Shown here one piece after another: positions 36,079-47,258 of a stretch of 64,000 bases of DNA. The notes under the pieces are model-generated. The model saw only the letters and a list, made by a program, of their open reading frames with translations. It did no database searches and was not told the origin of the DNA. Location: contig NZ_KK020675.1 of the NCBI RefSeq assembly GCF_000307775.2, positions 24,568 through 88,567 of the forward strand, read 5' to 3'. The translations under genes and the position numbers were made by a program. The DNA comes from Stutzerimonas stutzeri KOS6 (lineage in GTDB: Bacteria; Pseudomonadota; Gammaproteobacteria; Pseudomonadales; Pseudomonadaceae). How positions within the stretch are numbered: the stretch's first letter is position 1; every line of letters begins with the position of its first letter.

Positions 36079-36107
36079 TTCAAAGTCGGGTGGCCATCCT
36101 TTATAGT
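36079..36107 (+). promoter_or_regulatory. Candidate sigma-70 promoter of the MoxR operon
   Basis: TTCAAA (36079-36084), 17 bases, TATAGT (36102-36107). The matches are four and five of six. Just upstream is the inverted repeat CATTCAG-TGA-CTGAATG (36051-36067), which could be an operator or the DUF748 terminator. Confidence 0.6.
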
Positions 36108-36163
36108 CCCCAACCTGACTACAACGAGTGCCTGCGTGCCAGGCCCCGCCGAAGGAATCCGCA

Positions 36164-37012
36164 ATGAAATTCGAAGGCACCCAGTCCTACGTCGCCACCG
36201 ATGACCTCAAGCTTGCGGTCAACGCCGCCATCACCCTGCAACGCCCGCTGCTGGTCAAGGGCGAGCCGGGCACCGGCAAGACCATGCTCGCCGAACAGCT
36301 GGCCGAATCCTTCGGTGCCAAGTTGATCACCTGGCACATCAAGTCCACCACCAAGGCGCACCAGGGTCTTTACGAATACGATGCGGTGAGCCGCTTGCGC
36401 GATTCGCAGCTGGGCGTGGACAAGGTCCACGACGTCAGGAACTACATCAAGAAAGGCAAGCTGTGGGAGGCCTTCGAGAGCGAGGAGCGAGTCATCCTGC
36501 TGATCGACGAGATCGACAAGGCCGACATCGAGTTCCCCAATGACCTGCTGCAGGAACTCGACAAGATGGAGTTCTACGTCTACGAGACCAACGAAACCAT
36601 CAAGGCGACCCAGCGGCCGATCATCATCATCACCTCGAACAACGAGAAAGAGCTGCCGGACGCCTTCCTGCGCCGCTGCTTCTTCCACTACATCGCCTTT
36701 CCCGACCGCGACACGCTGCAGCGGATCGTCGATGTGCACTACCCGAACATCAAGAAGGAGCTGGTCAGCGAGGCGCTGGACGTGTTCTTCGACGTGCGCA
36801 AGGTCCCCGGCCTGAAGAAGAAACCCTCGACCTCCGAACTGGTCGACTGGCTGAAGCTGCTGATGGCCGACAACATCGGCGAGGCCGTTCTGCGCGAGCG
36901 CGACCCGACGCGTGCCATTCCACCGCTGGCCGGTGCCCTGGTGAAGAACGAGCAGGACGTGATGCTGCTCGAGCGTCTAGCCTTCATGAGTCGTCGCGCC
37001 AACAGCCGCTGA
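36164..37012 (+). CDS. MoxR-family AAA+ ATPase
   Basis: A 282-residue AAA+ ATPase of the MoxR family. These act as chaperones that, with a VWA protein, activate metal enzymes or remodel complexes. Walker A is KGEPGTGKTML (about 27-37), Walker B LLIDEIDKADIEF, sensor 1 in PIIIITSNNEKELPDAFLRRC, with arginine-finger residues in LRRCFFHYIAFPD. The start at 36164 has GAAGGA upstream. It is first in a run with a GFA-family gene and a VWA gene. The MoxR-VWA pair is common; a GFA gene between them is less so. Confidence 0.9.
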   Translation: MKFEGTQSYVATDDLKLAVNAAITLQRPLLVKGEPGTGKTMLAEQLAESFGAKLITWHIKSTTKAHQGLYEYDAVSRLRDSQLGVDKVHDVRNYIKKGKLWEAFESEERVILLIDEIDKADIEFPNDLLQELDKMEFYVYETNETIKATQRPIIIITSNNEKELPDAFLRRCFFHYIAFPDRDTLQRIVDVHYPNIKKELVSEALDVFFDVRKVPGLKKKPSTSELVDWLKLLMADNIGEAVLRERDPTRAIPPLAGALVKNEQDVMLLERLAFMSRRANSR

Positions 37013-37063
37013 CCCGCCGGTGTCTCGTGGGAGAGCCGGCCGCTCACTCACTGGAGGAAAACC

Positions 37064-37462
37064 ATGCAAACGCATACCGGTAGTTGCCTGTGCGGCGTCG
37101 TGCGCTATCGCATCGACGCGCCCATCGATGAGCTGACCCACTGCCATTGCAGGATGTGTCGCAAGGCCCACGGCTCCGCCTTCGCGACCTACGCGAGCGT
37201 GCCGTTGGACGCCTTTCACTTCATGTCCGGCAAGGACCAGCTGGGCGTCTACCACTCCTCCGAACACGTCACACGCACGTTCTGCATTCGCTGCGGCGCC
37301 AACCTGCTGTTCGTCGACAACCGCGAACACGAGGTCGGCGTTGCCGCCGGCACGCTCGACTCGCCACTGCCGGCGCCGCCGCAATCGCACATTTTCGTCG
37401 GTTCGAAAGCCGACTGGTACGAGATTCACGACGGACTGCCCCAGCACGACCGTGACCTTTAA
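37064..37462 (+). CDS. GFA-family (Gfa-like, CENP-V fold) zinc protein
   Basis: A 132-residue GFA-domain protein. The founding member was proposed to help glutathione react with formaldehyde; the activity of most members is unknown. The zinc ligands are visible as GSCLCGVVRY (Cys8, Cys10), THCHCRMCRK (three Cys) and FCIRCGANL (two Cys). The start has GGAGG seven bases upstream. It lies between the MoxR and VWA genes on the same strand with gaps of about 50 bases. Confidence 0.9.
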   Translation: MQTHTGSCLCGVVRYRIDAPIDELTHCHCRMCRKAHGSAFATYASVPLDAFHFMSGKDQLGVYHSSEHVTRTFCIRCGANLLFVDNREHEVGVAAGTLDSPLPAPPQSHIFVGSKADWYEIHDGLPQHDRDL

Positions 37463-37508
37463 CCCCATTGCCATTGCGCGCCGCCAAGTGCGCGCCTGAG
37501 GTTCTGCC

Positions 37509-38687
37509 ATGCTGCTTGGCCTGTTCAACGAAATGCGCGCCGCCAAGGTTCCGGTGTCGGTGCGCGAATTGCTCGACTTGGTCGATGCGCTCAAGCACCG
37601 CGTCGTGTTCGCCGATATGGACGAGTTCTATTTCCTGGCGCGCACGGTGATGGTCAAGGACGAACGCCACTTCGACAAGTTCGACCGGGCCTTTGGCGCC
37701 TATTTCAAAGGCCTGGAAAACCTCGACCAGCATCTCGAGGCGCTGATTCCCGAGGACTGGCTGCGCAAGGAATTCGAGCGCAGCCTCACCGACGAGGAGC
37801 GCGCACAGATCCAGTCCCTCGGCGGCCTGGACAAGCTGATCGAGGAATTCAAGAAACGCCTCGAGGAACAGAAGGAACGCCATGCCGGCGGCAACAAGTG
37901 GATCGGCACCGGCGGTACCAGCCCGTTCGGCTCGGGCGGCTACAACCCCGAAGGCATCCGCGTCGGCGATGCCGGCAAGCGCCAGGGCAAGGCGGTCAAG
38001 GTCTGGGACCAGCGCGAGTACAAGAACCTCGATGACCAGGTCGAGCTGGGCACCCGCAACATCAAGGTCGCCCTGCGCCGCCTGCGCAAGTTCGCCCGCC
38101 AGGGGGCCGCGGACGAGTTGGACATCGACGGCACCATCGACCACACGGCGCGCGATGCCGGCCTGCTCAATATCCAGATGCGACCGGAGCGACGCAATGC
38201 GGTAAAACTGCTGATCCTGTTCGACATCGGCGGCTCGATGGACGCCCATGTGAAGGTCTGCGAAGAACTGTTCTCGGCCTGCAAGACCGAGTTCAAGCAC
38301 CTCGAGTACTTCTACTTCCACAACTTCATCTACGAATCGGTGTGGAAGAACAATTTCCGCCGCACCTCGGAGCGCACCTCGACGCTGGATCTCCTGCACA
38401 AGTACGGCGCGGACTACAAGGTGGTCTTCGTCGGCGACGCGGCGATGGCACCCTACGAAGTCACCCAGCCGGGCGGCAGCGTCGAGCACTGGAACGAGGA
38501 AGCCGGCTACGTCTGGATGCAGCGCTTCATGGAGAAATACAAGAAGCTCATCTGGATCAACCCTTACCCCAAGGACACCTGGGGCTACACCAGCTCCACC
38601 GGCATCATTCGCGAACTGGTGGAAGACCGCATGTATCCGCTGACCCTGAGCGGGCTCGAGGAAGGCATGAAGTTCCTGGCCAAATGA
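37509..38687 (+). CDS. VWA-domain protein, CoxE/YehP-like
   Basis: A 392-residue cytoplasmic protein with a C-terminal von Willebrand A domain (about 230-390). It is the expected partner of the MoxR ATPase two genes upstream. The MIDAS motif is ILFDIGGSMDAH; the usual DxSxS appears as DIGGS, with Gly in place of the first Ser. The N-terminal region is helical and charged (LDKLIEEFKKRLEEQKERH), and the middle has a Gly-rich stretch (GGTSPFGSGGYNPEG). The start has GAGG seven bases before the ATG. Its client is unknown. Confidence 0.88.
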   Translation: MLLGLFNEMRAAKVPVSVRELLDLVDALKHRVVFADMDEFYFLARTVMVKDERHFDKFDRAFGAYFKGLENLDQHLEALIPEDWLRKEFERSLTDEERAQIQSLGGLDKLIEEFKKRLEEQKERHAGGNKWIGTGGTSPFGSGGYNPEGIRVGDAGKRQGKAVKVWDQREYKNLDDQVELGTRNIKVALRRLRKFARQGAADELDIDGTIDHTARDAGLLNIQMRPERRNAVKLLILFDIGGSMDAHVKVCEELFSACKTEFKHLEYFYFHNFIYESVWKNNFRRTSERTSTLDLLHKYGADYKVVFVGDAAMAPYEVTQPGGSVEHWNEEAGYVWMQRFMEKYKKLIWINPYPKDTWGYTSSTGIIRELVEDRMYPLTLSGLEEGMKFLAK

Positions 38688-38757
38688 TCGATGGCGCCCG
38701 CCAGCACACCAAAGTGCTGGCATCACGACGGCGGCCTGGCGAAGCCGGGCTCGCCTG

Positions 38758-39273
38758 CTAGCGATACGAGCGGTAGCGCCGTGCTCTCGAGCGGAACGGG
38801 AAGCTCGCCGCCAGCAGCAGGCTTTCCACCAGCCATGCCAGCAGCAACGCACAGCTCAGCCCCCAGGCGATCGCTTCGGGAGCCAGCAGAACCTGGAACC
38901 GGTACGAACTCCATACCTGCTCGCGCAGACTGCGCTCGGCGCCGAACACCACATGCAGGACTCGCGCATACCAGGGTCGCTGCATGGCCTGCCATTCCCG
39001 CTCGAGCAAGCGCGCACGCCGCAGCAGCTGTTCGATGCTCTGCGCGTCGCTCTGGAAAACCGGGTCGTCGCTGTCGCGATAATGCCCGACGAGGGCATCC
39101 AGATCGCCAGCGAAGAAGCGCCGCGCCGTTTCCTGGAAGCCCTGCAAGCCCTGCTCCGCTTCCAGCCGCCTGGCCTCGACATGCTGCGCGTAGGCCTCGA
39201 TGAAGCCCGGTATCTGGATACCCACCAGTAAACCGAGCGCGAACAGGGTCAAGCGCAAATAACTTCTCAGCAT
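38758..39273 (-). CDS. DUF2937-like membrane protein
   Basis: A 171-residue protein with a hydrophobic N-terminal segment (about 5-25, [22 protein letters not shown]), a helical extracytoplasmic or cytoplasmic region (about 30-125), and a C-terminal hydrophobic segment (about 130-155). It resembles the DUF2937 family, function unknown. Start 39273 was chosen because the ATG overlaps the stop of the upstream glutamine amidotransferase gene (ATGCTGA), indicating translational coupling. The 25-residue longer form is just the other gene's 3' end in another frame. Confidence 0.75.
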   Translation of the reverse strand: MLRSYLRLTLFALGLLVGIQIPGFIEAYAQHVEARRLEAEQGLQGFQETARRFFAGDLDALVGHYRDSDDPVFQSDAQSIEQLLRRARLLEREWQAMQRPWYARVLHVVFGAERSLREQVWSSYRFQVLLAPEAIAWGLSCALLLAWLVESLLLAASFPFRSRARRYRSYR

Positions 39274-40049
39274 GCCGCCACCTTTCCCTTCGCTACGCAC
39301 TCTCCAAGACGCCAAAGGCTCCACTGTCCGGGTTCGTGCAAGGTCCATTGTTCGTTGTCGGTCAACGGCTCGGTCGCCAAGACGGTCACCACATCGCCAG
39401 GGGTCGTCTCGGCCTGGAAGTTCACGGTCAGCTCCGCATCCTTCAGCTGGGCCGGGCCGAACGGCGCGCGGCGGGTGATCTGTGCCAGCTTGGTACTACA
39501 GAAACTGAACAGCCACTCGCCATTGCTCAGCAGGCAGTTGAACACGCCCTTGCGGCGATAGTGCTCACAGGCGTCCAGCAGGACCGGCAGCAGGCTGGCG
39601 GGCTCGCAACGCTCCGGAAAATCCAGGCGGATACGATTCAACAGGTCGCAGAAGGCACGTTCGCTGTCGGTGTCGCCTACCGGGCGGTAGATACCCTTGG
39701 GCGGTTCGAAGTCCGACAGCTGACCATTGTGCGCAAAGCACCAGTGCTGCCCCCACAATTCACGAACGAAGGGATGGGTGTTGACCAGCGAAACCTTGCC
39801 CACATTGGCGTGGCGGATGTGGCCGATCACCACCTCGCTCTTGATCAGGTAGCGCTGCACCATCTTCGCCACTTCCGATTCGCAACTGGCGACAGGATCC
39901 TGGAACAGGCGCAGACCACGGCCCTCGTAGAAGGCGATCCCCCAGCCATCCTTATGCGGCCCGGTCTTGCCGCCACGCTGCATGAGGCCGGTAAAGCTGA
40001 ACACGATATCGGTGGGAACGTTGGCACTCATGCCAAGAAGCTCGCACAT
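39267..40049 (-). CDS. Class II glutamine amidotransferase (YafJ-like)
   Basis: A 260-residue Ntn-type glutamine amidotransferase domain protein. The N-terminal Cys2 ([14 protein letters not shown]) is the expected nucleophile after Met removal. Other family motifs are [37 protein letters not shown] and [10 protein letters not shown], which build the glutamine site. E. coli YafJ is the nearest well-known relative; the acceptor for ammonia is unknown, and there is no synthase domain. GGAG lies upstream of the start. It is coupled to the DUF2937-like gene by a 7-base overlap. Confidence 0.9.
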   Translation of the reverse strand: MCELLGMSANVPTDIVFSFTGLMQRGGKTGPHKDGWGIAFYEGRGLRLFQDPVASCESEVAKMVQRYLIKSEVVIGHIRHANVGKVSLVNTHPFVRELWGQHWCFAHNGQLSDFEPPKGIYRPVGDTDSERAFCDLLNRIRLDFPERCEPASLLPVLLDACEHYRRKGVFNCLLSNGEWLFSFCSTKLAQITRRAPFGPAQLKDAELTVNFQAETTPGDVVTVLATEPLTDNEQWTLHEPGQWSLWRLGECVAKGKVAAC

Positions 40050-40092
40050 GCGTCATCTCCAGATAATTGCCGGGTGACCGGGGTCACCACGC

Positions 40093-40569
40093 CTAGAGTC
40101 GGGGCTCGGTACGAACGCGCCCACGCGACGAATAGTCTCGCGCGTATTGCTCGTCCTGCTCGTTTTCGAGACGCTCGCGAAGCGTACGTGGATCTTCGTC
40201 CTGGTCCACAGCCGCTTCAACGCGCCGGGCGAAGCGACGTTCCAGAGGCCAGCGGATAGCCACGAACAACAGGTAAAGCCCGAAGGCGATCAACCCGTAC
40301 AGAGCAAGATCAGCCACCGCCCGCCAGGCGTTGTTGCCGACCTGAAACAGAAGATCCATGGCCGTGATGGCCACGGCCGGTGCGAACAGCTCCTTGGCCG
40401 GATCGACGATGGTCGGCGTGAACAGCAGCACAGCCGCAACCAGGCGCAGCGGCTCACGCAGCCATCGCCACATCCGGCGCGTCACCCGAAACCAGAACAG
40501 CAGGCATCCCAGCGCCGCTATCCCGTAGAGGGTCCAGGCGAGCGAATAATCGGAGTCGAACATCAGCAT
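40093..40569 (-). CDS. Hypothetical inner-membrane protein
   Basis: A 158-residue protein that I cannot assign. It shows three hydrophobic segments (about 11-28, 40-58 and 85-108) and a charged C-terminal tail of about 45 residues rich in Arg, Glu and Asp. The start at 40569 has GAG nine bases upstream. It lies 43 bases upstream of the glutamine amidotransferase gene on the same strand and may be the first gene of that operon. Confidence 0.7.
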   Translation of the reverse strand: MLMFDSDYSLAWTLYGIAALGCLLFWFRVTRRMWRWLREPLRLVAAVLLFTPTIVDPAKELFAPAVAITAMDLLFQVGNNAWRAVADLALYGLIAFGLYLLFVAIRWPLERRFARRVEAAVDQDEDPRTLRERLENEQDEQYARDYSSRGRVRTEPRL

Positions 40570-40735
40570 GGCGTTTTCTCGATGACAAGCCGTTCACGGA
40601 AACAGCACGGCGGCTGGCGTCGCGCCACAGCCAGTTCCCTGGGACTCGGCAAGGCCAGCCCGGTGACGCGACGCAAAGGTCGCCATGATAGCAGCCCGTA
40701 ACCGCTCACCGTCATCGATGGTGACAACAAGCCAC

Positions 40736-40764
40736 TGGCAGACCTCGAAACAAGGTCGTATAAA
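40736..40764 (+). promoter_or_regulatory. Candidate promoter of the universal stress gene
   Basis: TATAAA (40759-40764) is a good -10; TGGCAG 17 bases upstream is a weak -35, suggesting an activator. The short inverted repeat GACCT-N7-AGGTC (40741-40757) lies between the two. No TTGAT-N4-ATCAA Anr box was found. Confidence 0.4.
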
Positions 40765-40846
40765 CCACTTAAACGAAAGGGTAATCACCCATATGACGTC
40801 GGAAGGCCAGCGCCACTGCCGACCGGCACACAAGGAGAAAAACACC

Positions 40847-41287
40847 ATGCCCTATCAGCACATTCTGGTCGCTATCGATCTGGCTGAGGAATGCCACCCG
40901 GTCGTCGCTCGAGCCCAGGCACTTGCAAGCACCAACGGAGCGAAGCTCAGCCTGGTACACATCATCGAACCCATGGCCATGGCCTTCGGCGGCGACGTAC
41001 CGATGGACCTGTCGATGCTGCAACAACAGCAATTCGACCAGGCGCGTGAACGGATGAACGCTTTCGCCGACAGCTACCCGAGCCTGGCACCGGAGCAGCG
41101 TCATCTCGCCTACGGCCAGCCGCGCCAGGAAGTGCACCGGCTGGCCAAGGAACAGCAGTGCGATCTCATCGTGGTCGGCAGCCACGGCCGTCATGGCCTG
41201 GCACTGCTGCTGGGCTCGACGGCCAATGACATCCTGCATGGTGCACCGTGCGACGTGCTGGCCGTGCGTCTGAAGAAAGCCGAGTGA
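40847..41287 (+). CDS. Universal stress protein, UspA family
   Basis: A 146-residue single-domain Usp protein. It starts MPYQHILVAIDLAEE, contains LSLVHIIEPM, and has the ATP-binding type signature VVGSHGRHGLALLLGSTAN (G-2x-G-9x-G-S/T) near 111-130, followed by VLAVRL. Usp proteins support survival in starvation and low oxygen; the specific role is not known. The start has GGAG eight bases upstream. Confidence 0.92.
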   Translation: MPYQHILVAIDLAEECHPVVARAQALASTNGAKLSLVHIIEPMAMAFGGDVPMDLSMLQQQQFDQARERMNAFADSYPSLAPEQRHLAYGQPRQEVHRLAKEQQCDLIVVGSHGRHGLALLLGSTANDILHGAPCDVLAVRLKKAE

Positions 41288-41338
41288 ACGCGGCAGGCTT
41301 GCGCACGCGTGGCACTGCTGCGCAAGCCTGACCGGGTA

Positions 41339-42031
41339 TCAGGCGCCTTCGACGCCCTCGCCTGCGCTCATGACCAACGGGCGAATCTTCTGCAGCTGAG
41401 TCTCCAGCGAATAGGTAAGACTCGAGGCCATGGAAAAGAAGGTCAGGAAAGCCTTGAGGTTGGAGTCGGCGTGACAGGTATCGTGGATTCGCTGCCAGAA
41501 CGCCTGGTTGACTAACTGCAACTGCTGGAACGAGCGTACCAGCCCGCGTAGTTCCCAGTCGGCATGGCGCCCTTCACGCAGGTTGAAATATTGCCGCGTC
41601 AGGTAGAGCGACACCGCACGCAGGACGAACTCGTGGTTATTGGCAAACGGCAGGTGCTGTTTTGCCATGGGCTTGAGGCGAGCGAGCACCGGACAGGCGC
41701 TGGTGGCCATGATCACGCCAAGCAGCGCACGCAGCCCCTCTTCCAGCCCCACCTGCTTGGTGTATTCACGCTCGGGTGTACGGACCTGCACCAACGCCTT
41801 CTTCACCGCAGGCAAACCCTGAAAATCCTCGATGACCCGATGCAGGTCAACCGCAGCCGGACAATGGCTGAAATCGTCCTTGCTCAGTGGGCAATTCGAA
41901 CAGCGCTGATAATCGAGACGGGTCCATTTCGGCGCCTGCGCGGCGACCTCCCGGTCATAGTCGCGATCCAGCTCGATCCGGTAACTGAAATCGTGTTCGT
42001 CATCCAGGGTGATGCGGTATTCGATTGCCAT
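41339..42031 (-). CDS. Conserved hypothetical protein with N-terminal cysteine set
   Basis: A 230-residue protein without a name that I can support. The N-terminus (1-40) is charged and beta-like (MAIEYRITLDDEHDFSYRIE). Cysteines at about 44, 47 and 57 (YQRCSNCPLSKDDFSHCP) with Cys113 could bind a metal. The rest is mainly helical. No signal peptide or membrane segment is seen. GGAG lies five bases before the ATG. It probably forms its own unit, downstream of uup on the same strand. Confidence 0.75.
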   Translation of the reverse strand: MAIEYRITLDDEHDFSYRIELDRDYDREVAAQAPKWTRLDYQRCSNCPLSKDDFSHCPAAVDLHRVIEDFQGLPAVKKALVQVRTPEREYTKQVGLEEGLRALLGVIMATSACPVLARLKPMAKQHLPFANNHEFVLRAVSLYLTRQYFNLREGRHADWELRGLVRSFQQLQLVNQAFWQRIHDTCHADSNLKAFLTFFSMASSLTYSLETQLQKIRPLVMSAGEGVEGA

Positions 42032-42148
42032 TGACGCTCCATCATGACTGCATGATCCAATGCGGCTACTTAACTATGCACCAGCGCGCATGGCATTGAT
42101 CCACCTCATAAGCCGGGGCCACGGGCTGCTTGGTCACACGCGGCTCCG

Positions 42149-42167
42149 GCCGAGCATAGTGCTCGGC
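42149..42167. terminator. Hairpin after uup
   Basis: GCCGAGCA-TAG-TGCTCGGC, a perfect 8-bp stem 33 bases past the uup stop codon (uup is on the minus strand). There is no T tract. It is the likely 3' boundary of uup. Confidence 0.45.
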
Positions 42168-42199
42168 AAATCCATCTGTCGCCAGGTCAGCCAGACCGG

Positions 42200-44113
<1,914 letters not shown>

Positions 44114-44406
44114 GATTACCTCCGGAAAACAGGGCGCGCATTCTAGCAGATGCCACTCACCCGCCCCGGTTTCATTGGTGATTGATCGTCGCCTCGAAGC
44201 ACCGCTCTGTCGGGACAATTGAGCTGCTGGCACGGGCCTGCGGTGACGCTCGTCGGAACTGTGCGTTTGTTTGTTACTGGAGCTTAATCCGCGTTTAACT
44301 CGCGGATTCGGCACGCTAAGCTAGCCGCTGCAGCAGGCCCGATTCCTGTGCCGCGCGGCACAACACGAAGCCTGTCCCACCAAAGCCCCCGTTTTACGGA
44401 TGTACC
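44114..44406. other. Divergent region between uup and slt
   Basis: No gene is seen in these 293 bases. They contain the inverted repeat AATCCGCG-TTTAACT-CGCGGATT (44286-44308), an 8-bp stem about 100 bases before slt, which could be an operator or leader hairpin. A strong promoter pair could not be assigned. Confidence 0.45.
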
Positions 44407-46329
44407 ATGCGCGGCCGACTGTCCAGCTTGTGTTTCTGCCTGTTTTTCTCAACCCTCGGCCTGGATGCCTCCGCGGCCAGCCTCAGCCAACAGCGCCAAT
44501 TCTATGACCAGGCCAAGCAGGCGCTGGCCAAGGGCGACAGTGCGCCGTACCGACGCTATCAGAGCGCCCTGCGTGATTACCCGCTCGAGCCCTATTTGGC
44601 CTATGACGAGTTGACCAATCGGCTGAAGACCGCCAGTAACCAGGAAGTCGAGAAATTCCTCGCCGAGCATGGCGACCTGCCGCAGATCAGCTGGATGAAA
44701 TTGCGCTGGCTGCGCCTGCTGGCGGCCCGGGGAGACTGGCAGACCTTCACCCGCCATTACGACCCGAAGATGAACTTCACCGAACTGGATTGCCTGTTCG
44801 GCCAGTACCAGCTGCGCAACGACCTGCCCGGCGCGGATGCCACGGCCGAACGCCTGTGGCTGGTGGGCAAATCGCAACACAACTCGTGCGATCCCCTGTT
44901 CGCACTCTGGGAGGCCAAGGGCCTGCTGACCGAAGAGCGCCGCTGGAAGCGTGCCAAACTGGCGGTCGAGCACGGCAACTACGGTGTTGCAAGCTACCTG
45001 GTCAAACGGCTGCCGACGCTGCAGGCGCAAGGTCAGCTGATGATCGATGTCGCGCAGAAGCCGCAACTGCTTCGCCAGCCGGAACGCTTCGCCCCGGCCA
45101 GTGCACAGATGGCCGATGTCGTTTCGATCGGGCTGCGGCGGCTGGCCCGGCAAGATCCGGAGCAGGCCCTGAACCTGCTCGACGGCTACGCTCGCCGCTT
45201 CGCCTTCTCCGCCGATGAGAAAGTCGCTATCGCACGGCAAATCGGGCTCACGCTGGCGAAGCGCTTCGACAGCCGCGCCCTGAAGGTGATGGCCGAATAC
45301 GACCCGGAACTGCGCGATAACACCGTCAGTGAATGGCGGGCACGCCTGCTGCTGCGCCTGGGGCAGTGGGACGAGGCGTACAAACTCACCCAGCGCTTCC
45401 CGGCCGAACTGGCCAACACCAACCGCTGGCGCTACTGGCAGGCACGCAGCCTGCAGCTGGCCAGTCCCGAAAGCCAACAGGCCGCACTGCTCTACCGGCC
45501 AGTGGCACAGGAGCGCGACTTCTACGGCTTTCTTTCCGCCGACCGGATACAGGCACCTTACAAGCTCAACCACCAGCCATTGGCGCTGAATCCGAAGGTG
45601 GTTCAGAAAGTACGCAACACCGCTGGCATTCGCCGCGCGATGGAGTTCCATGACCGCGGCCAGATCGTCGATGGCCGCCGCGAGTGGTACCACGTCAGCC
45701 GTATTTTCAGCCGCGACGAGATGGTGGCCCAGGCCCGCCTCGCCTACGAAAAGGAATGGTATTTCCCGGCGATCCGCACCATAAGCCAGGCCCAGTACTG
45801 GGACGACCTGGACATCCGCTTCCCCATGGCCCACCGCGGAGCGCTGGTCCAGGCGGCACGCGCACGCGAGATTCACCCAAGCTGGGCATTCGCCATTACC
45901 CGCCAGGAAAGTGCATTCATGGCGGACGCACGATCCCATGTCGGCGCCAGCGGCCTGATGCAGCTGATGCCCGCCACCGCCAAGGAAACCGCCAGGCGCT
46001 TCGGCATCCCGCTGGCTTCAGCACAACAGGTACTCAATCCCGCCACCAACATTCAGCTGGGCACGGCCTATCTCAGCCAGATCTACGGCCAGTTCAACGG
46101 CAATCGCGTGCTGGCATCCGCCGCCTACAATGCCGGCCCCGGCCGCGTGCGCCAGTGGCTGCGCAACGCCGAACACCTGTCGTTCGATGTCTGGGTGGAA
46201 AACATCCCGTTCGACGAAACCCGCCAGTACGTGCAGAACGTACTGACCTATTCCGTCATCTACGGGCAGAAACTGAACTCGCCGCAGCCGCTGGTGGAGT
46301 GGCATGAACGCTATTTCGAGTCGCAATAA
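44407..46329 (+). CDS. slt: Soluble lytic murein transglycosylase
   Basis: Slt70-type periplasmic enzyme that cleaves peptidoglycan with formation of 1,6-anhydromuramic acid. The 640-residue protein has a signal peptide (about 1-23, ending LDASAAS), a long helical superhelix (U and L domains, to about 475) and a C-terminal SLT domain. The catalytic Glu is in FAITRQESAFMADARS (about 497), followed by VGASGLMQLMPATAKETA, LGTAYLSQIYGQFNGN and the ASAAYNAGPGRV motif. Length and order are standard. It diverges from uup. Confidence 0.95.
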   Translation: MRGRLSSLCFCLFFSTLGLDASAASLSQQRQFYDQAKQALAKGDSAPYRRYQSALRDYPLEPYLAYDELTNRLKTASNQEVEKFLAEHGDLPQISWMKLRWLRLLAARGDWQTFTRHYDPKMNFTELDCLFGQYQLRNDLPGADATAERLWLVGKSQHNSCDPLFALWEAKGLLTEERRWKRAKLAVEHGNYGVASYLVKRLPTLQAQGQLMIDVAQKPQLLRQPERFAPASAQMADVVSIGLRRLARQDPEQALNLLDGYARRFAFSADEKVAIARQIGLTLAKRFDSRALKVMAEYDPELRDNTVSEWRARLLLRLGQWDEAYKLTQRFPAELANTNRWRYWQARSLQLASPESQQAALLYRPVAQERDFYGFLSADRIQAPYKLNHQPLALNPKVVQKVRNTAGIRRAMEFHDRGQIVDGRREWYHVSRIFSRDEMVAQARLAYEKEWYFPAIRTISQAQYWDDLDIRFPMAHRGALVQAARAREIHPSWAFAITRQESAFMADARSHVGASGLMQLMPATAKETARRFGIPLASAQQVLNPATNIQLGTAYLSQIYGQFNGNRVLASAAYNAGPGRVRQWLRNAEHLSFDVWVENIPFDETRQYVQNVLTYSVIYGQKLNSPQPLVEWHERYFESQ

Positions 46330-46377
46330 CAGGCACCACGCCAAGGCGCCTGTCCGCCAGCATTGACAACCCGGGGA

Positions 46378-47178
46378 CTACTCCAGGACTTCGACCGGCA
46401 TGCCCACGGCCAGCTCGCCGCAGCCCTCGGCTATCAGGTTCTGACCGAAGAAGACGCCCCCCGGCCCCTTGCGATAGCTCAACAGCGTGGTCAGCGGCTC
46501 ACGATCCGGGGCGCGCTCGCCCGTCAGCGGGTCGAGGGTCGGAATGACGCAGCGCGAACAAGGCTTGACGACCCGAAACGTCAGCTGACCGATGCGGATA
46601 CGCTTCCAGCCGTCTTCGGCATAAGGCTCGGCGCCGCTGATGACCAGGTTCGGTCGAAAACGCAGCATCTCCAGCGGGCGACCGACGCGGTGAATCAGGT
46701 CATCCAGCGATGCCTGGCCAATGAGCAGGAAGGGGAATCCGTCGCTGAAGGCCGTGCGCTCGCCGAGCCGCGCATAGTCCAGGTCGACCTGGATGCCGTC
46801 TTCGGCGGGAAGATGAACCAGTCGGCAATCCTGGCCGAGCGCTTGCGACAGCCAGGCCGCTGCGGCTTCGCCGGCGTCCGGGACCACCGGGCTGGAGCTC
46901 CAGACCTGCACGCAGCGTAGCGTCGTGCTGTCCGGCACCTGGACCTGCAGCTCAGGCATGTCCGGCGCGCTCAGCCGCAAGCTCGTCTCGTCCAGCCAGT
47001 GTGCCTGCAGCAGGGCCATGCGCGGCACCACACGCTGCGTAAGGAAGCGCCCGGTGCCGGCCGCGACGACCATCCAGCGGCGATCACCGACCAGGCCAAG
47101 CGCATCGCTCGGGCAATGCTGCAGCGACTCGCCAGCGGCGGACTTGAGAGGAAAGCGATAGAGCGAGGAGAGTTGCAT
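46378..47178 (-). CDS. MOSC-domain protein (YcbX-like)
   Basis: A 266-residue protein with an N-terminal MOSC_N beta-barrel (MQLSSLYRFPLKSAAGESL) and a C-terminal MOSC domain with the molybdenum-cofactor cysteine in VKPCSRCVIPTLDP (Cys about 216). YcbX of E. coli, which also carries a ferredoxin domain, reduces N-hydroxylated base analogues; this protein lacks that domain and would need a separate reductase. The start has GGAGG upstream. Confidence 0.9.
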   Translation of the reverse strand: MQLSSLYRFPLKSAAGESLQHCPSDALGLVGDRRWMVVAAGTGRFLTQRVVPRMALLQAHWLDETSLRLSAPDMPELQVQVPDSTTLRCVQVWSSSPVVPDAGEAAAAWLSQALGQDCRLVHLPAEDGIQVDLDYARLGERTAFSDGFPFLLIGQASLDDLIHRVGRPLEMLRFRPNLVISGAEPYAEDGWKRIRIGQLTFRVVKPCSRCVIPTLDPLTGERAPDREPLTTLLSYRKGPGGVFFGQNLIAEGCGELAVGMPVEVLE

Positions 47179-47258
47179 GCTGCGCCTCCAGGAAGAAAGC
47201 GCAGCAGCATATCAGGGCGCGGCGGCGCATTTCAGCAGCCGCTGCAGCCAGTCGCCGA

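Noticed and set aside
40682..40846. Anr/Fnr box before the universal stress gene
   Set aside because: Such genes are often Anr-controlled in pseudomonads, but no TTGAT-N4-ATCAA was found.
44449..45939. 496-residue minus-strand reading frame inside slt
   Set aside because: Antisense shadow of slt with no recognisable domain; slt has all its catalytic motifs.
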